NCBI GenBank assembly: GCA_028767165.1
Contig: JARACJ010000006.1
Location: forward strand, 62,001 to 126,000
Direction of reading: 5' to 3'
Source of the DNA: Proteobacteria bacterium DTSAM18
GTDB lineage: Bacteria > Myxococcota_A > UBA796 > GCA-2862545
DNA: 64,000 nucleotides
Positions 24,325 to 34,131 of this stretch are shown piece by piece. The first letter of the stretch is position 1, and each line of letters begins with the position of its first letter. The notes beneath the pieces were generated by a model. That model searched no databases. It saw only the letters and a list, made by a program, of their open reading frames with translations, and was not told where the DNA came from. Position numbers and translations under genes: made by a program.

Positions 24325-26171
24325 GTCGCGCCCTCCCCTGCCATCCACAGCACCATGGTCACCGTGGTTCCTTCACCCGGTGTGCTGCGCAGATCCAGCC
24401 GTCCGTCGTGGTCGTCGAGGATCTGCCGCGTGATGGCGAGCCCGAGACCGGTGCCCTTGGCCTTGGTGGAGAAGAAGGGCTCCAGCGCCCGCTCCACCTG
24501 CTCCGGCGCCATGCCCTCGCCCTCATCGCGCACCGACAGGTGGACCTGGCCGTCATCGACATGCCCCTGCACCCACACCGTCGGCGTTCCGGACTCGCGG
24601 GCGTTGCGGAGCAGGTTGAGCAGTCCCTGGTGGATCTGGGCCGCGTCGACCATCACCTGGACGTCCGGGACCGCGATGTGCAGCCCCACCTCCGCCTCGC
24701 CGAACTCCGGTGCGACCAGCCGACGGGCCTCCTCGACCAGGGCCCGCAGGGACACCGCGTGCAGATCCGGCGTGGGACGGCGGGTGAGCTCCAGGTAGTG
24801 CTCGGTGACGCCGTTGAGCCGGTCGATCTGGTGGCTGATGGTCTGCAGGATCTCCCAGGCCTCGCTGGACCGCTCCGGGTCGAAGGCCTCGAGCTCGTCG
24901 GCCAGCAGCTCCGCGTTCAGCGACATGGCGTTGAGCGGGTTGCGGACCTCGTGGGTGATCTGCGACAGCATCTGGCCCACCAGCGCGAGGCGCTCCGACC
25001 GTGCCGCTGCCCGCTGCGCACGCACCAGGGGGGTGACATCGGCCGCCTGCACGATGACCCCGTCGTCGCCGAAGGGCACGCTCGTGACGGAATACTGCCG
25101 ACCGCCCTGCTCCACCGTGCCGGGCTCCGCCTGCAGTGGTGCCCGCAGGGGTTCGCCGGGCTGGGCACCGAAGCGCTCCCGGGCCGCCGGGTTGGCCAGG
25201 GTGACCTCGTCGTCCTCGAGCACCACCAGGGCGTCGTCGAGGGCGTCCATGACGCCCTGCAGGTAGCGGCTCAGCCGATCGAGCAGCTCGGCGCGCTCCG
25301 ACAGGGAACGGTCACGGCTCTCGATGGCCTGGGCCATCGCCTCGAACTCCCGGGCGAACATGGCGAGCTCGTGGGTGCCGCGAACGTCCACCTTGCCGCC
25401 CCGCTCACCCCGGGCGAGGGCCTGTACCTGCTCGGTGAGGCGGCCGATGGGGCTGAGGGCGTGCAGCACCATCAGCAGCATGAGTCCCCCCACGAGGCCG
25501 ACCGCCAGGGTCAGGGCCACGGTGCCGGCCACCGCACGGCGCTGGCGCTGCTGGGCGCTCACGGTGAGGGAGGTGATGCGTCGGGCCAGGGCCTTGTCGA
25601 GCTGATCGAAGTCGTCGACGATCTGGCGCTCGACGGCCTGCAGCTCGCGACGGGCGCCTCCCAGGGCTTCGTCGTCCAGCCCGCTCCAGCCCCGGGCGAG
25701 CGCATCCGCCCTCTTGAGCTGGGCGCGGACCTGCTCGAGGTAGCGCTCGAGCTGGGCGAGGGTGGCCAGCTCCTCGGGAGGGAGATCCGGTTGGCGGAGT
25801 CCGTTGATGAGCACCTCGGCCACGGCGAGCTCCTCGAGCAGCTCGTCGTCGAGGATCTCGACCACCGGATCGACCTGCCGGCCGCTCCACAGGCCGGCGA
25901 GCTGGCGCGACACCCGCTCCTGATCCTCCCGCAGACGCGCCACCTGCCGCGACAGGGGAAGGTAGCCGCCCCCCACGCGCTCGATGGCCTCGGACTGCTG
26001 CTGCATCTGCCCCACCTGCCACAGCTGGCCGAGCATGAAGGTGGAGATGACCACCATGAAGGCCAGCAGGATGCGACCACGGAGGCTTCCGAGCCCCCAC
26101 GGACCGGAAAGGGGTCGCCAGCGCGTGACCCGGGACAGCGATGTGGTGGCGCCTGCGGGGGCATCGGACAT
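24321..26171 (-). CDS. HAMP-PAS sensor histidine kinase
   Basis: 616 residues. Membrane helices at about 33-50 and 212-232 bracket a periplasmic four-helix-like sensor rich in Leu/Glu. Then HAMP (about 233-285), a PAS-like domain (EDDEVTLANPAARERFG), the H box THEVRNPLNAM with His407, N box (NLLRNARE), G1 (DEGEGM) and G2 (KGTGLGLAI). All kinase motifs are intact. It pairs with the overlapping NtrC-type regulator as a two-component system. The periplasmic domain has no recognisable ligand motif. Confidence 0.94.
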
Positions 26172-26292
26172 CAGGTGATTTCTCCAGGCCTGCCTTCAGG
26201 AGCTATCATACCGCCCTTGCAGACGCCTGTTTGCTCGCTGGTCCCGTCCACAATACCCCACCGGCCCTCAAGCGGTCCTTTCGGAGTACCCG

Positions 26293-27309
26293 ATGAAACG
26301 CGCCCGTCTGGCCCTCGTCCTCGGCCTGTTCGCCCTGCCCGCCTGCAGCCGTGCGCCCGCCCCGGCGTCGACCCCCGCCGACGACGGCACGTCCCTCGCG
26401 CGGGTCGACGGCGTGCCGATCACCGACAGCACCCTGCAGGAGCTCGCCCGGGAATACCGCAGACGCCATGCAGGCGAACTGAGCGAGCAGGACAAGCAGG
26501 AGCTGCTCACCAAGGCCATCACCGACGAGCTGCTGTACGCCGAGGCCCTGCGCCGGGAGCTGCACAAGGATCCGAAGGTCCGGGAGATCCTCACCAACAT
26601 GCTCGTCCGCCAGCAGCTCGCGGGTGCCGTGGCCGCCGACGTGGCCACCGAGGACAAGCTCAAGGCCCACTACGAGGCCCACCCCGAGCGCTTCGTGCTG
26701 CCCGAGAAGCGCCGCATCCGCCGGATCTTCCTGCCCGTCGGGGAGAGCGGGGCCGAGGGTGACGACGCCGCCAAGGCCCGGGCCGACGACCTGCACGCCC
26801 GCATCGCCGCCGATCCCGACGCCTTCGCCGCCCTCGCCACCGAGCACTCCGCCGGTCCGTTCGCGGTGCGCGGCGGCGACGTGGGCCTGGTGTCCGACGA
26901 CAACTCCGTCGGCCTGCCCGAGCAGGTGCTCCAGGGCGCCTTCGAGGCCGACGTGGACGCCCTGCCCGCGCCCGTGTTCGCCGGCGGCGGCTGGAACCTG
27001 TACCGGGTCGAGGACGTGCGCCCACGCACGGTGCGTACCTACGAGCAATCGAGGATGCGCATCAAGCGGGAGCTCGAGGCCGAAGCCTACAAGACGGCCT
27101 TGGCCGCCTGGATCGACGAGCTGGAGGCGAACGCGTCCGTCCAGAGGTACGAAGACAGGCTACAGGGGTGGCAACCCACCCCGGCGGCTCCCGTGCCGCA
27201 CCCCGGCGAGCAGGCCTCCCCCAAGGAAGAGCCCGCCACGCCGAACACTGACGAGGGCGACGTGAACGATCAGGTCCGCGCCCTGATGGAGAAGGATGAT
27301 GGCCAGTAG
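26293..27309 (+). CDS. PpiC-type peptidyl-prolyl isomerase lipoprotein
   Basis: 338 residues; GGAG lies 6 bases before the ATG. Lipoprotein signal with lipobox ALPAC at residues 14-18. A SurA_N-like helical part (LARVDGVPITDSTLQELAREY...) precedes a parvulin domain at about 130-245 (RRIRRIFLPVGE, FAALATEHSAGPFAVRGGDVGLV, VFAGGGWNLYRVEDVRPR). It should assist folding of outer-membrane or exported proteins in the periplasm. The C-terminus is Pro-rich and acidic. It overlaps the next gene by 14 bases. Confidence 0.9.
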   Translation: MKRARLALVLGLFALPACSRAPAPASTPADDGTSLARVDGVPITDSTLQELAREYRRRHAGELSEQDKQELLTKAITDELLYAEALRRELHKDPKVREILTNMLVRQQLAGAVAADVATEDKLKAHYEAHPERFVLPEKRRIRRIFLPVGESGAEGDDAAKARADDLHARIAADPDAFAALATEHSAGPFAVRGGDVGLVSDDNSVGLPEQVLQGAFEADVDALPAPVFAGGGWNLYRVEDVRPRTVRTYEQSRMRIKRELEAEAYKTALAAWIDELEANASVQRYEDRLQGWQPTPAAPVPHPGEQASPKEEPATPNTDEGDVNDQVRALMEKDDGQ

Positions 27310-28291
27310 ACCCCTGATGACGGCGCTCTTCGCCCTCGCCGCAGGCGCCGCGTTCGCCGGCGACGGCGTGGTCGATCGCATCTCGGCCACGGTCAACGGA
27401 GAGCCGATCACCCTGTCCGAGGTCTACGAGCTCGGCGGCGACTTCATCCGGGGCAACTGCCAGGGCTCGGCCGAGCCCGACTGCTGGGATGAGGAGGAGG
27501 GCAAGGTCCTCGAGGCCCTCATCCGCCGCCAGCTGATGGCCCAGGAGCTCGAGGAGCTCGGCATGGCCGTCTCCTCCAACGAGGTCGAGCAGGCCATCGA
27601 CTCCGTCGTGCAGCAGTACGGCATGGGCGACCGCGACGCCCTCAAGCGCGAGGTCGAGCGCTCGGGCCTGGCGTGGGCCACCTACCGCCGGCAGATCGCC
27701 GAGCAGCTGCGCCAGCAGCGCTTCCAGGAGGCCGTCCTGCGGTCCCGGGTCTCCATCAAGGACGACGAGCTGCAGGACTACTACCTGCGCGCCACCCGCG
27801 ATCTGGCCCACCCGATGCTCACCACCATCTCCGCCTTCGGCTACCAGCTGCCCGCCGGCGCCGATGGCGACACCCTCGCCACCGAGGTCGCGAGCTTCCG
27901 TGAGCGCTTCCAGGCCGTCCGCGAGGGCAAGGCCTCCTGGGATGCCCTGGTGGCCGAGTACGACACCGCCGGCATGGGCGCGCTGCTGAGCGGTCAGCCC
28001 TTCGCCGCCGGCGACCTCAACGACGCCCTCGATGCGGTCGTGCAGCAGACCCCCGTCGACGTCATCGCCGAGCCGGTCATCGTCGGCGACATCCTGTACG
28101 GCGTGAAGGTCGTCCGCCGCGAGGAGGGCGAGGCCGAGGTGCCCCCCTTCGAGGAGATCAAGGGCCAGCTCGGCCAGCAGCTGATGCAGGAGAAGATGAT
28201 GAAGGCCGAGGACGAGTGGTTCGAGATGGCCAAGCGCGAGGCGGCCATCAAGATCTTCCTGTCCGACGGCTCCACCTCCACCGCCCTGTGA
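27296..28291 (+). CDS. SurA-like periplasmic chaperone
   Basis: 331 residues; two adjacent ATG codons (27296, 27299) after GGAGAAGG. A signal peptide (MTALFALAAGAAFAGDG) precedes a SurA N-terminal domain (DRISATVNGEPITLSEVYEL, then VLEALIRRQLMAQELEELG, residues about 30-80) and a divergent parvulin-like domain (AHPMLTTISAFGYQLP ... GDILYGVKVVRREEG). The parvulin active site looks degraded, so a chaperone role without isomerase activity is plausible. It lies between another PpiC-type gene and pdxA; in E. coli surA also sits directly upstream of pdxA. Confidence 0.88.
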   Translation: MMASRPLMTALFALAAGAAFAGDGVVDRISATVNGEPITLSEVYELGGDFIRGNCQGSAEPDCWDEEEGKVLEALIRRQLMAQELEELGMAVSSNEVEQAIDSVVQQYGMGDRDALKREVERSGLAWATYRRQIAEQLRQQRFQEAVLRSRVSIKDDELQDYYLRATRDLAHPMLTTISAFGYQLPAGADGDTLATEVASFRERFQAVREGKASWDALVAEYDTAGMGALLSGQPFAAGDLNDALDAVVQQTPVDVIAEPVIVGDILYGVKVVRREEGEAEVPPFEEIKGQLGQQLMQEKMMKAEDEWFEMAKREAAIKIFLSDGSTSTAL

Positions 28292-28293
28292 CC

Positions 28294-29211
28294 ATGCAGC
28301 CGCTGATCCTGACGCCCGGCGACCCCATCGGGGTCGGCCCCGAGGTCACCCTCAAGGCCCTGCACCGCTGGCGCGAGCGGCCGGTGCGGGTCCTCGGCGA
28401 CCTCGAGGCCCTCCAGGCAGCCTCCGAGCAGCTGGGCCTGTCCCTCCACCTGCCCCATGTCACGCTGCAGGCCCCCGCCCCCACCGACGAGCCCGTCGAG
28501 GTGGCCGCCATCCGCGAAGCCGTCACGGCGCTGCAGGCGGGTCGCGGCGCCGCCCTCGTCACCGGCCCCATCCACAAGGGCCGCCTCATCGCCCGGGGCT
28601 TCCAGTACACCGGACACACCGACTTCCTGGCCGCCCTGTGCGAGCGGGAGGGCCAGGTGATGGCCTTCGTGGGCGGCGAGCTACGGGTGGCGCTGGTCAC
28701 CGTCCACGTGCCGCTGCGCCGGGTGCCCGACCTCCTCACCCCCGGTCACATCCTGCACGTCCTGCAGACCTGCCACACCGCCCTGCAGCGCGACCTCGGC
28801 ATCGAGCGTCCCCGCCTGCTGGTGTGCGGCCTCAACCCCCACGCAGGCGACGGCGGTGCCCTCGGCACCGAGGAGATCACCGCCATCTCCCCCGCCGTGG
28901 ACCAGGCACGGGCGCGCGGCATCGAGGCCATCGGCCCCATCAGCGCCGAGGCCGCCTTCATGAAGGCCCGTCAGGACGGCGGCGACATGGTCATCGCCAT
29001 GTACCACGACCAGGGGCTCGCACCGCTCAAGGCCATCGACTTCGGCCGTAGCGTCAACTGGACCCTCGGCCTGCCCATCATCCGCACCAGCGTCGACCAC
29101 GGCACCGCGGACGATCTCGTGGGTCGCAACCTCGCCGACGAGGCGAGCATGGTCGCCGCCTTGACCCACGCCCACAGACTCGCCACCCAGCGGGAGCGCG
29201 CTCAGGGCTGA
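28294..29211 (+). CDS. pdxA: 4-hydroxythreonine-4-phosphate dehydrogenase PdxA
   Basis: 305 residues from ATG 28294; GTG at 28288, in frame and overlapping the surA-like stop (GTGA), is an equally possible start. Signatures: TPGDPIGVGPEV at the N-terminus, GPIHKGRL and YTGHTDFLA (metal and substrate binding), GLNPHAGDGG, MYHDQGLAPLK and TSVDHGTADD. It oxidises 4-phosphohydroxy-L-threonine in the DXP-dependent pathway to pyridoxal phosphate. Slightly shorter than E. coli PdxA (329). Its last 10 bases overlap the end of the convergent lipoprotein gene. Confidence 0.95.
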   Translation: MQPLILTPGDPIGVGPEVTLKALHRWRERPVRVLGDLEALQAASEQLGLSLHLPHVTLQAPAPTDEPVEVAAIREAVTALQAGRGAALVTGPIHKGRLIARGFQYTGHTDFLAALCEREGQVMAFVGGELRVALVTVHVPLRRVPDLLTPGHILHVLQTCHTALQRDLGIERPRLLVCGLNPHAGDGGALGTEEITAISPAVDQARARGIEAIGPISAEAAFMKARQDGGDMVIAMYHDQGLAPLKAIDFGRSVNWTLGLPIIRTSVDHGTADDLVGRNLADEASMVAALTHAHRLATQRERAQG

Positions 29212-29693
29212 GCGGTGTCCATGCCCGGAAACTCCCCGCAGGACAGATCCCGCAGGGCGTTGCGACGGGTGCCGAAGGGCTGGCAGTCGGCGACGTTGCC
29301 CTCGAGGTCGAGCAGGTAGCTCCACATCATGAGCCGCGGCCGGGCGTCGCAGGAGAACACCGTGGCGCCGTTGGCGGGCTGCCGGAAGTCGGTGATGATG
29401 CCGACGTCGCCCCGCAGGACCTCATCGGAGCCGTCCTCGGCCCGGGACACGGTGCGGAAGACCTGATGCACCTCGACGTAGTCGCCATCTTCACTCCAGG
29501 CGACCCCGCCACCACCCGCCCAGCTGGAGGCGGATGCTTCGAACCGCCACCGGCCCGCTTCGGCGTCGCACTCGAACACGAGATCCGTGAACGAGGGAAC
29601 GCCGGAGGGGAAGTCCGGTGGCGGCTCGGTGGGGATGGGATGGATGCATCCCATCCCGAAGAGCGCGCCCCACATCGAGGGGCGCAGATCCAT
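29202..29693 (-). CDS. Lipoprotein, divergent third member of a tandem family
   Basis: 163 residues from ATG 29693, which shares a base with the upstream stop (TGATG); an ATG 18 bases on (29675) would give a signal of MWGALFGMGC with lipobox at Cys. The C-terminal half resembles the two upstream genes: VFSCDARP...LLDLEGNVADCQPFG against TFRCENLE...INDQDGMVSDCIVFG. Family and function are unknown. It is convergent with pdxA and overlaps it by ten bases. Confidence 0.65.
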   Translation of the reverse strand: MDLRPSMWGALFGMGCIHPIPTEPPPDFPSGVPSFTDLVFECDAEAGRWRFEASASSWAGGGGVAWSEDGDYVEVHQVFRTVSRAEDGSDEVLRGDVGIITDFRQPANGATVFSCDARPRLMMWSYLLDLEGNVADCQPFGTRRNALRDLSCGEFPGMDTAQP

Positions 29694-30316
29694 CACAGGG
29701 CGGTGCAGTCGTCGGTGAGCCAGGAGGGGTAGGCCAAGCCGTCCCAGGTCTTGGCCTTGACGTCGTCCGCGGCGTCGCCGAACACGATGCAGTCGGACAC
29801 CATGCCGTCCTGATCGTTGATCTTCACGGCGTAGGTGACGGCCGCGCCGGGCAGCTCGAGGTTCTCGCAGCGGAAGGTGGTGGCCACGTTGCGATCGTAG
29901 TCGTCGTTGGGCCACTCGGTGGCAGCCTGGATGTCGAGCTCGAACACGGAGTACTGATCCTCGACGGAGTAGTCGGACTTCTCCATGTCGTGGACTTCGT
30001 CGTAGGACGGGGGCCACTCGGGGTTTCCGTCGTAGGTGTCGGCGATCCAGATCTCGACGTCGTAGCCGACGCCCTCGGCCTCGAGCACGATCTGCAGACG
30101 GTCGTCATCGCCACAGGTGGTGGTGATGGCGTCCTGCCAGTCGGCGGTGGTGAGGCGGAACTCGGGGGGCATCATGGTGATGCCACCGGTGTCACCGGCG
30201 GTCTCCATCATGGTGTCCACGCCGGAGTCGGTGCCGACCGGATCGTCGCCGGAAGGCTCGTCGGTACAGGCGAACAGGGTGGCGTAGAGTGCCACGGGCA
30301 GTGCAAGCTTGCGCAT
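29693..30316 (-). CDS. Acidic lipoprotein, tandem paralogue
   Basis: 207 residues from ATG 30316, selected because GGAG is 6 bases before it. Signal MRKLALPVALYATLFAC with lipobox at Cys17, an acidic Asp/Thr-rich linker, then a domain of about 150 residues sharing DWQDAI, VLEAEGVG, IADTYD, SYDEVHD and KINDQDGMVSDCIVFGD with the next gene. Four conserved cysteines could form two disulfides. No known family recognised; probably a surface or periplasmic lipoprotein specific to this lineage. Confidence 0.72.
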   Translation of the reverse strand: MRKLALPVALYATLFACTDEPSGDDPVGTDSGVDTMMETAGDTGGITMMPPEFRLTTADWQDAITTTCGDDDRLQIVLEAEGVGYDVEIWIADTYDGNPEWPPSYDEVHDMEKSDYSVEDQYSVFELDIQAATEWPNDDYDRNVATTFRCENLELPGAAVTYAVKINDQDGMVSDCIVFGDAADDVKAKTWDGLAYPSWLTDDCTAL

Positions 30317-30471
30317 ATCAGTCTCCATGTCCATCAGCGGTCTGCGCGATGTTTACACCGCCAGAGCGCGAACGCAAGACACGCGAGACGATCCGCTGCA
30401 TCCTGTCATCCAGACGCGACGAAGCGCGGCACCAGCGGGTCGCCGGTACCGCACCCGGGAGCCTTCGAGCG

Positions 30472-31074
30472 CTACAGGGCCCTGCAGTTCCCCGACGTGA
30501 GCCAGCTCGGGTACTCCAGATCCCCGAAGCCGCCCGCCAGCACCTCGTCGGGCTTGTCGCCGAAGACGATGCAGTCCGAGACCATGCCGTCCTGATCGTT
30601 GATCTTCGCCGCGAAGGTCACCGTGGCGTCGCGATCCGGATCGAGGGTGCGGCACTGGAAGGTGGTGGAGACGTTGCGCTCGTAGTTGTTGCCGAAGGTG
30701 GAGTCCTCCTGGGGCACCAGCTCCACCTCGAAGACCGAGGACTGCTCCACGACGTTGGCGTCGGTCTTGGCCAGGTCATGGACCTCGTCGTAGGACGGCG
30801 TCTGTCCCACATCGTAGGTGTCGGCGATCCACAGCTCGCCGTCGAAGCCCACGCCTTCGGCCTCGAGCACGAGCAGGAAGGTCTCGGCGTTGGTGCACAC
30901 GACGATGGCGTCCTGCCAGTCGGAGCTCGTGAGCTCGAACCTCGGCGCCACGATCTCGATGGCGGTGTCCATCGTGTCGCCGGTCGGCTCGAAGGTGTCG
31001 GTACCGTCGTCGGTGTCGTCGTCACAGCCGATGACGAACGCCAGGGCGAGCAAGGTGAGGTGGTGCAGCTTCAT
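30472..31074 (-). CDS. Acidic lipoprotein, tandem paralogue
   Basis: 200 residues from ATG 31074 (GGGAGG 6 bases before). Signal peptide MKLHHLTLLALAFVIGC with lipobox at Cys17, then an acidic linker (DDDTDDGTDTFEPTGDT). The mature domain matches the preceding gene along its length (DWQDAI, LEAEGVGFD, IADTYDVG, INDQDGMVSDCIVFGD). Shared cysteines suggest the same disulfide pattern. It follows hflX by 85 bases on the same strand. Function unknown. Confidence 0.72.
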   Translation of the reverse strand: MKLHHLTLLALAFVIGCDDDTDDGTDTFEPTGDTMDTAIEIVAPRFELTSSDWQDAIVVCTNAETFLLVLEAEGVGFDGELWIADTYDVGQTPSYDEVHDLAKTDANVVEQSSVFEVELVPQEDSTFGNNYERNVSTTFQCRTLDPDRDATVTFAAKINDQDGMVSDCIVFGDKPDEVLAGGFGDLEYPSWLTSGNCRAL

Positions 31075-31159
31075 GTCCGTCCTCCCGGGGTCCACCGGAG
31101 GCCCTTCATGAGCCGCTGCCGGTTCCCGCCCAAGGCATTCGGTACCGAAGCTTCGGCTT

Positions 31160-32818
31160 TCAGTCTTCCTTGACGTCGGCGTGCTTCGAGGCCGCTCGGG
31201 ACAGGAACAGCTTGCGCTCGAGCTCGGCCATGAGCTCGTCGAGCCCCTCCCCTTCGAGCGCCGACACCGCGATGCCCCCGTGGGCGCTCTGCAGCTCGGC
31301 GAGCACGTGGGGTGCGACCAGATCGGCCTTGTTCCACACCCGCAGGACGGGCACCTCGGAGACCTCGAGCTCGTCGAGGACGTCGGCCACGGACTGCAGG
31401 TGGCTGTTCACCTCGGGATCGTTCGCATCGAGCACGTGGATCAGCAGATCGGCCTCCTCGAGCACCTCGAGGGTGGACTTGAAGGCCTTGAGCAGGGTGT
31501 CGGGCAGATCCTCGATGAAGCCGACGGTGTCCGTCAGGATGATCTCCCGCTCCTCGGGGAAGCGGAACCGGCGGGAGGTGGTGTCGAGGGTGGCGAAGAG
31601 CTCGTCGGCCACGAGGACCTCGGAGCGGGTCATGCGGTTGAGCAGCGTGGACTTGCCGGCGTTGGTGTACCCGACGATGGAGACCACCGGGATGCCGGCC
31701 TTCTGGCGCTTCTTGCGTCGGGTGGCACGCTCGACGGCGGTCTTCTCGAGCTGCCGCTCCAGGCGGGTGAGGCGCTCCTGGGCCCGGCGGCGGTTGATCT
31801 CGAGATCGGTCTCACCCGGGCCACGCCCGCCGATGCCGCCGGTGAGGCGGGACATGGCGGTGCGCATGATCGCCAGCCGGGGCATCCGGTAGCGCAGCTG
31901 GGCGAGCTCCACCTGCAGCTTGCCCTCCTTGGTTGTGGCGTGCTGGGCGAAGATGTCGAGGATGATCTGGGTGCGGTCGAGCACCTTCAGCTCGGTCTCC
32001 TGGGCGATGTTGCGCAGCTGGGACGGGCTGAGCTCCCGGTCGAAGATCAGGGCGTCGGCGCCGAGGTGCATGCCCTGGATGATCAGCTCCTGCAGCTTGC
32101 CGGTTCCGATGCAGGTCTTGCCGTCGAGCTTCTCGCGGTTCTGGATGACCTTGTCGAGCACCTTGAACCCCGCGGTCTCCGCCAGGCGGTGCAGCTCGTC
32201 CATGCCCCGCTGGGCCTTGCGCTGGTTGCCGAGGGTGACGCCGACGAGGATGGCGCCCGGACGGCCCTCGACCTCCGCGAGCTGGGGAGACCGGGCGAAC
32301 AGGCCCTCGAGGTCGGCCACGTACTCGCGCCAGTCGTCCTTGAAGTGCTGCACCGTGAGGAAGGACTCGGTGCGGTAGGGGATCTCGGACTCGTCCGGCG
32401 GCAGGAGCACACCGAGATCCATCTGTCCGGGCAGGCCGCTGGGCTTGGCGTGGATGACCGCCACCGCATCGAGCTGCAGCAGCACGAGGTCGGTGAGATC
32501 CTCCTCCGTGAGGCCATCGGGGCGCAACGAGGACAGGATGAGCCGCACGCCACGGAAGCGGGCAGCACCGGCACGACGGGGGCCGAGGTCCGGGAGGAAG
32601 ACCCGGTGGGCATCACCGACCACCACCTTGTCGACCTTGCCCTGCCGGTCCATCAGCAGGCCGATGCGGCGACCGAGCCGTCGGGTGAGCTCGGTGAGCT
32701 CACGGGCGAGCTGCTGGCTGATGAACTCGGACGCGAGCACCGAGCGCCGGTACAGGGCGCGCAGTGCCTTGTTCTGCGCCGAGCTCAGGCCGACGGTGTT
32801 TCCGTACAGGGTGTCCAG
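31160..32818 (-). CDS. hflX: Ribosome-splitting GTPase HflX, probably CTG-initiated
   Basis: 552 residues if translation starts at CTG 32818. The first conventional start, GTG 32740, would give 526 residues but would cut off LDTLYGNTVGLSSAQNKALR and ALYRRS, which matches the N-terminal GNTxGL...LxxLYRR motif of deltaproteobacterial HflX. GGAGGAGG lies just upstream of the CTG (7 bases from the GGAGG core) and no other start exists before an in-frame stop. GTPase motifs: G1 GYTNAGKS, G3 DTVGF, G4 NKAD; HflX glycine-rich segment GGIGGRGPGETDLE precedes. HflX splits stalled 70S ribosomes and rescues heat-damaged ones. It follows the flotillin genes on the same strand by 65 bases. Confidence 0.93.
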   Translation of the reverse strand: MDTLYGNTVGLSSAQNKALRALYRRSVLASEFISQQLARELTELTRRLGRRIGLLMDRQGKVDKVVVGDAHRVFLPDLGPRRAGAARFRGVRLILSSLRPDGLTEEDLTDLVLLQLDAVAVIHAKPSGLPGQMDLGVLLPPDESEIPYRTESFLTVQHFKDDWREYVADLEGLFARSPQLAEVEGRPGAILVGVTLGNQRKAQRGMDELHRLAETAGFKVLDKVIQNREKLDGKTCIGTGKLQELIIQGMHLGADALIFDRELSPSQLRNIAQETELKVLDRTQIILDIFAQHATTKEGKLQVELAQLRYRMPRLAIMRTAMSRLTGGIGGRGPGETDLEINRRRAQERLTRLERQLEKTAVERATRRKKRQKAGIPVVSIVGYTNAGKSTLLNRMTRSEVLVADELFATLDTTSRRFRFPEEREIILTDTVGFIEDLPDTLLKAFKSTLEVLEEADLLIHVLDANDPEVNSHLQSVADVLDELEVSEVPVLRVWNKADLVAPHVLAELQSAHGGIAVSALEGEGLDELMAELERKLFLSRAASKHADVKED

Positions 32819-32883
32819 GGTGCCTCCTCCGCGGCCGTGGGCGGCGCGTCAGACAGCCCACATGCGCAGGGACACCCCTGACG

Positions 32884-34131
32884 TCAAGTCCCGTCGGAGG
32901 AAGATCCCGACCCGCCGAGACGGCTGATGAGCTGGGGCACGTCGACCCCGAGCGCGCCCTTCAGCTCTTCGGACAGCCGAACCGCATCTGTGGCCCCGGT
33001 ACCACCACCGCCCGGCAGCATGGTGAGCTTGTCGACGCGGACCTTGTCCATGGAGGACGTGAGGGTGTCGAGGACCGTCTCGAACTTCTGGAGCAGGAAG
33101 ACGTCACGGGCTTGATCGCCCGCCCCCTTCCACACGGCGATCTGGTGGCGGAGCACGTCGACCGTGGCGCGACCGTCCTCGAGCAGCTTGGCCGCACGAC
33201 CTTCGGCCCGGGAGATGCCGGCCTCCATGTTGGCGCGGGCGGGCTCGATGACATCGGCCTCAAGCTGCCGGCGCACCTTCTCGACCCGCTCCCTCTCCGC
33301 CTCGATCTCCGACTCGACCCTGGCGAGGGCCGCCTGCACCTGACCCACCTGCTCGGCGACCATGGCCTCGCGACGGGTCTGCGCATCCGCGATGCGTCGG
33401 TTGGTCTCGGCCTCGGCGATGGCCGTCTGGGAGGACAGGGCCTTGAGGCGGGCACGCTGACGGGCCTCCGCATCGCGGATGAGCGCCAGGGACTCGGCCT
33501 TGGCCTCGGCCACGCGGCTGCGCATGACCAGCTCGGCGGAGGTCTGCCGGCCGATGCTGTCGAGGTAGCCGCGATCGTCGTGGACGTTCTGGATCTTCAT
33601 GGTGTCGAGCACCAGGCCCAGGCGGGCCAGATCCGGCTCGGCCTCGTCGAGCAGCTTCTCGGCGAAGGCGAGCTTGTCGTTGTTGACCTCCTCGGGGGTG
33701 AGGCGGGACAGCACGCCACGCAGGTTGCCCTCGAGGACCTCCTTGGCCATCCGCACCACCTCGGAGCGGGGCTTCTGGAGGAGGCGCTCGACCGCGTTGC
33801 CCAGCACGGGCTCGTGGCCGGCGATCTTCACGTTGGCCACACCCTGCACCGTGAGCGGGATGCCGCCCTTGGAGTAGGCGCCGGTGACCGACACGTCGAT
33901 GATCATGTTGGTCAGGTCGAGGCGATCGACCTTCTCGACGAGCGGAATGCGCCAGGCGCGACCACCCTTGACCACGCGGTAGTCGTTCTTGGGACCCGAC
34001 CGCAGGCCGGAGAAGATGAGCACCTCGTTGGGCTCACAGATGAACAGCAGCGACTTGGCCAGGACGAGGGCGAGGATGCCACCGGCGAGCAGGACGCCGA
34101 GGACCACGAACAGGACGGAGACGAGGGTCAT
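32884..34131 (-). CDS. SPFH/Band 7 (flotillin-like) membrane protein, second copy
   Basis: 415 residues. N-terminal membrane helix (5-30), an SPFH domain at about 32-190 (EPNEVLIFSG, VTGAYSKGGIPLTVQGVANVKI), then a long Ala/Glu/Arg coiled coil (about 195-320) and a short C-terminal region with a Gly-rich loop. The YqiK/flotillin layout. Such proteins oligomerise on the inner membrane and organise lipid microdomains. It overlaps the first copy (ATGA) and shares about the same length and plan, so the two probably form hetero-oligomers. Confidence 0.9.
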   Translation of the reverse strand: MTLVSVLFVVLGVLLAGGILALVLAKSLLFICEPNEVLIFSGLRSGPKNDYRVVKGGRAWRIPLVEKVDRLDLTNMIIDVSVTGAYSKGGIPLTVQGVANVKIAGHEPVLGNAVERLLQKPRSEVVRMAKEVLEGNLRGVLSRLTPEEVNNDKLAFAEKLLDEAEPDLARLGLVLDTMKIQNVHDDRGYLDSIGRQTSAELVMRSRVAEAKAESLALIRDAEARQRARLKALSSQTAIAEAETNRRIADAQTRREAMVAEQVGQVQAALARVESEIEAERERVEKVRRQLEADVIEPARANMEAGISRAEGRAAKLLEDGRATVDVLRHQIAVWKGAGDQARDVFLLQKFETVLDTLTSSMDKVRVDKLTMLPGGGGTGATDAVRLSEELKGALGVDVPQLISRLGGSGSSSDGT

